The translations under genes were made by a program, and so were the position numbers. A stretch of 42,513 nucleotides of DNA from an uncultured Burkholderiales bacterium. GTDB lineage: Bacteria > Pseudomonadota > Gammaproteobacteria > Burkholderiales > Burkholderiaceae_C. Shown piece after piece: positions 41,640-42,513 of the stretch. Positions within the stretch are counted from its first letter, which is position 1; every line of letters begins with the position of its first letter. The stretch covers positions 1 through 42,513 of the forward strand of contig CAIMTJ010000057.1 of NCBI GenBank assembly GCA_903844385.1, written 5' to 3'. The notes below the pieces were generated by a model that saw nothing but the letters and a program-made list of their open reading frames with translations, made no database searches and was not told the DNA's origin.

Positions 41640-42513
41640 AGAAAACCATGGGGAGGGCCCAACGCTCACTGAGGGCGACGCTTGAGGGCTGGCTGCAAGG
41701 TGCGTGGATGCGCCGCGGCTGGTGGGCTTATGGCCTGTGGCCGCTGTCTCAACTGCTGTGGTGGGCACACCAGTGCCGTGCCCAGTGGCTCGCACCAAAG
41801 CCCGCTGCGCTTGAGCGGCTGAGCGTGCCCTTGGTGGTGGTGGGCAACATCTATGTCGGTGGCGTGGGCAAAACCCCCATCGTGCTCGCCTTGATTGAGC
41901 ACCTTCAAGCGCAGGGCCTGCAAGTGGGCGTGCTCGCCCGAGGCTATGGCTCGACCAACACGGGCGAGCACATCCTCGAGCGTGGTGCCGATGCGAAACG
42001 CTGGGGAGACGAGCCGGTTTTAATCCACGAACGCACCGGTGTACCGGTGGTGGTGGGGGTGGAGCGTGTGCGCGCTGCTCGACTGCTGTTGGCCCAGTTT
42101 CCGCAAACCCAGGTCTTGCTGAGCGATGACGGCTTGCAGCGCTTAAAGCACTGGGCCGATGCCACACTGTGCGTCTTTGATGAGCGTGGACTGGGCAATG
42201 GATTCACCCTGCCCGCTGGGCCACTGCGCGAGCCTTGGCCAAGGCAGCAGGCTCACCACCAGCCTCACAGCGAGCACACCCGCGAGTGGGTGATTCACTC
42301 TCAGGCGGGTGGGGCAGCCCCCGGCAGCGGTGCATCGACTCCCCCAACACATCGCCCTCCCCCACCGTTTACCCCTGGCTTTGTGGCCCAGCGGTACTTG
42401 AAGTGCGTCGCACGCAACGCCAAAGGCGAGACGCTCGACTTGATGAGCTTGGTACAAGCCGCACATACCGCACATACCGCACATACCGCACATACCGCAC
42501 ATACCGCACATAC
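41636..42513 (+). CDS. lpxK: Tetraacyldisaccharide 4'-kinase LpxK, 3' end off window
   Basis: The kinase adds the 4' phosphate of lipid A at the inner membrane. From GTG 41636, overlapping the exbD stop, or ATG 41648, the frame runs to the window edge. Features are VVVGNIYVGGVGKTPIVLAL (P-loop kinase entry), GVLARGYG, WGDEPVLI, LLSDDGLQRLKHWADATLCVFD and FTLPAGPLREP. After this come a Pro-rich low-complexity segment and, at the end, an in-frame array of A-H-T repeats from about residue 276, where normal LpxK proteins continue with the DNA-binding-free C-terminal domain. The rest of the gene, and how the repeat array ends, is not visible. Confidence 0.93.
   Translation, partial: MKKTMGRAQRSLRATLEGWLQGAWMRRGWWAYGLWPLSQLLWWAHQCRAQWLAPKPAALERLSVPLVVVGNIYVGGVGKTPIVLALIEHLQAQGLQVGVLARGYGSTNTGEHILERGADAKRWGDEPVLIHERTGVPVVVGVERVRAARLLLAQFPQTQVLLSDDGLQRLKHWADATLCVFDERGLGNGFTLPAGPLREPWPRQQAHHQPHSEHTREWVIHSQAGGAAPGSGASTPPTHRPPPPFTPGFVAQRYLKCVARNAKGETLDLMSLVQAAHTAHTAHTAHTAHTAH
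42461..42513. repeat. 9-bp tandem repeat array in lpxK, cut by window edge
   Basis: GCACATACC is repeated without change for 53 nt (5.9 copies) up to the last base, so the full copy number is unknown. In frame it encodes Ala-His-Thr repeats. All copies are identical, which suggests recent expansion or slippage. Confidence 0.97.

Noticed and set aside
42143-42511. Minus-strand frame beginning with repeated Met-Cys-Gly
   Set aside because: It is the antisense reading of the lpxK 9-bp repeats and has no family sequence.
42461-42513. CRISPR-like array
   Set aside because: The copies are only 9 bp, directly adjacent and without spacers; it is a tandem repeat inside a gene.
1-42513. Insertion sequences, prophage genes, rRNA or plasmid origin
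   Set aside because: No transposase, integrase, phage structural gene, rRNA or replication-initiator gene was seen.

Overview
The window looks like a Burkholderiales (Betaproteobacteria) chromosome, most likely Comamonadaceae or a close relative. Three Bug-family solute receptors, an intracellular polyhydroxyalkanoate depolymerase and the blocks yebC-purD...hemF-nadD-rsfS-rlmH-maf-rng, clpS-clpA, xseA/sodB and exbB-exbD-lpxK all point there. I do not assign a genus. There is no IS element, CRISPR array, integrase or rRNA in the window.

Region 1 (1 to about 10,100) is accessory and visibly AT-richer: sampled 60-base lines count 30-52% G+C, against about 60% to the right. It holds the end of a fumarylacetoacetate-hydrolase-family gene, a DUF2889 gene with two small membrane-protein genes, three Bug receptors, a secreted cyclophilin, a TauD/TfdA dioxygenase, a Pro/Gln-rich lipoprotein, a LigW-like aromatic decarboxylase and a lone CopG-type antitoxin. 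Two Bug genes are organised with an enzyme gene (Bug-TauD; decarboxylase-Bug, overlapping by 4 nt). This suggests small catabolic modules that take up and attack particular organic acids or aromatic acids.

The composition changes at a tRNA-Lys gene (10172-10247, minus strand) whose 3' end faces region 1, the usual geometry of a genomic-island boundary.

Region 2 (10.4-20.3 kb) carries tcdA with a YeeE/YedE sulfur transporter, tolB-pal-cpoB (without tolQRA), msbA, a cupin/GST pair and phaZ. Region 3 (20.4-32.2 kb) is one long minus-strand run: yebC, purD, acyltransferase, hemF, nadD, rsfS, rlmH, maf, rng, polysaccharide deacetylase and two glycosyltransferases, many overlapping or nearly so. 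Region 4 (32.3-42.5 kb) has clpS, clpA with a clear terminator, icd, a secreted DUF192 protein, sodB, xseA, and exbB-exbD-lpxK running off the right edge.

The most distinctive sequence features are: a 42-nt near-perfect inverted repeat upstream of the first Bug gene; a perfect 12-bp palindrome upstream of the Bug-TauD operon; the tRNA-Lys composition boundary; and a recurring pattern of short tandem repeats whose units are multiples of 3 inside otherwise conserved genes (rsfS, maf, both glycosyltransferases, and lpxK with a 9-bp repeat array cut by the window edge). I did not find a complete, clearly new multi-gene system. The best candidates for new biology are the region 1 catabolic modules and the repeat-driven protein expansions.
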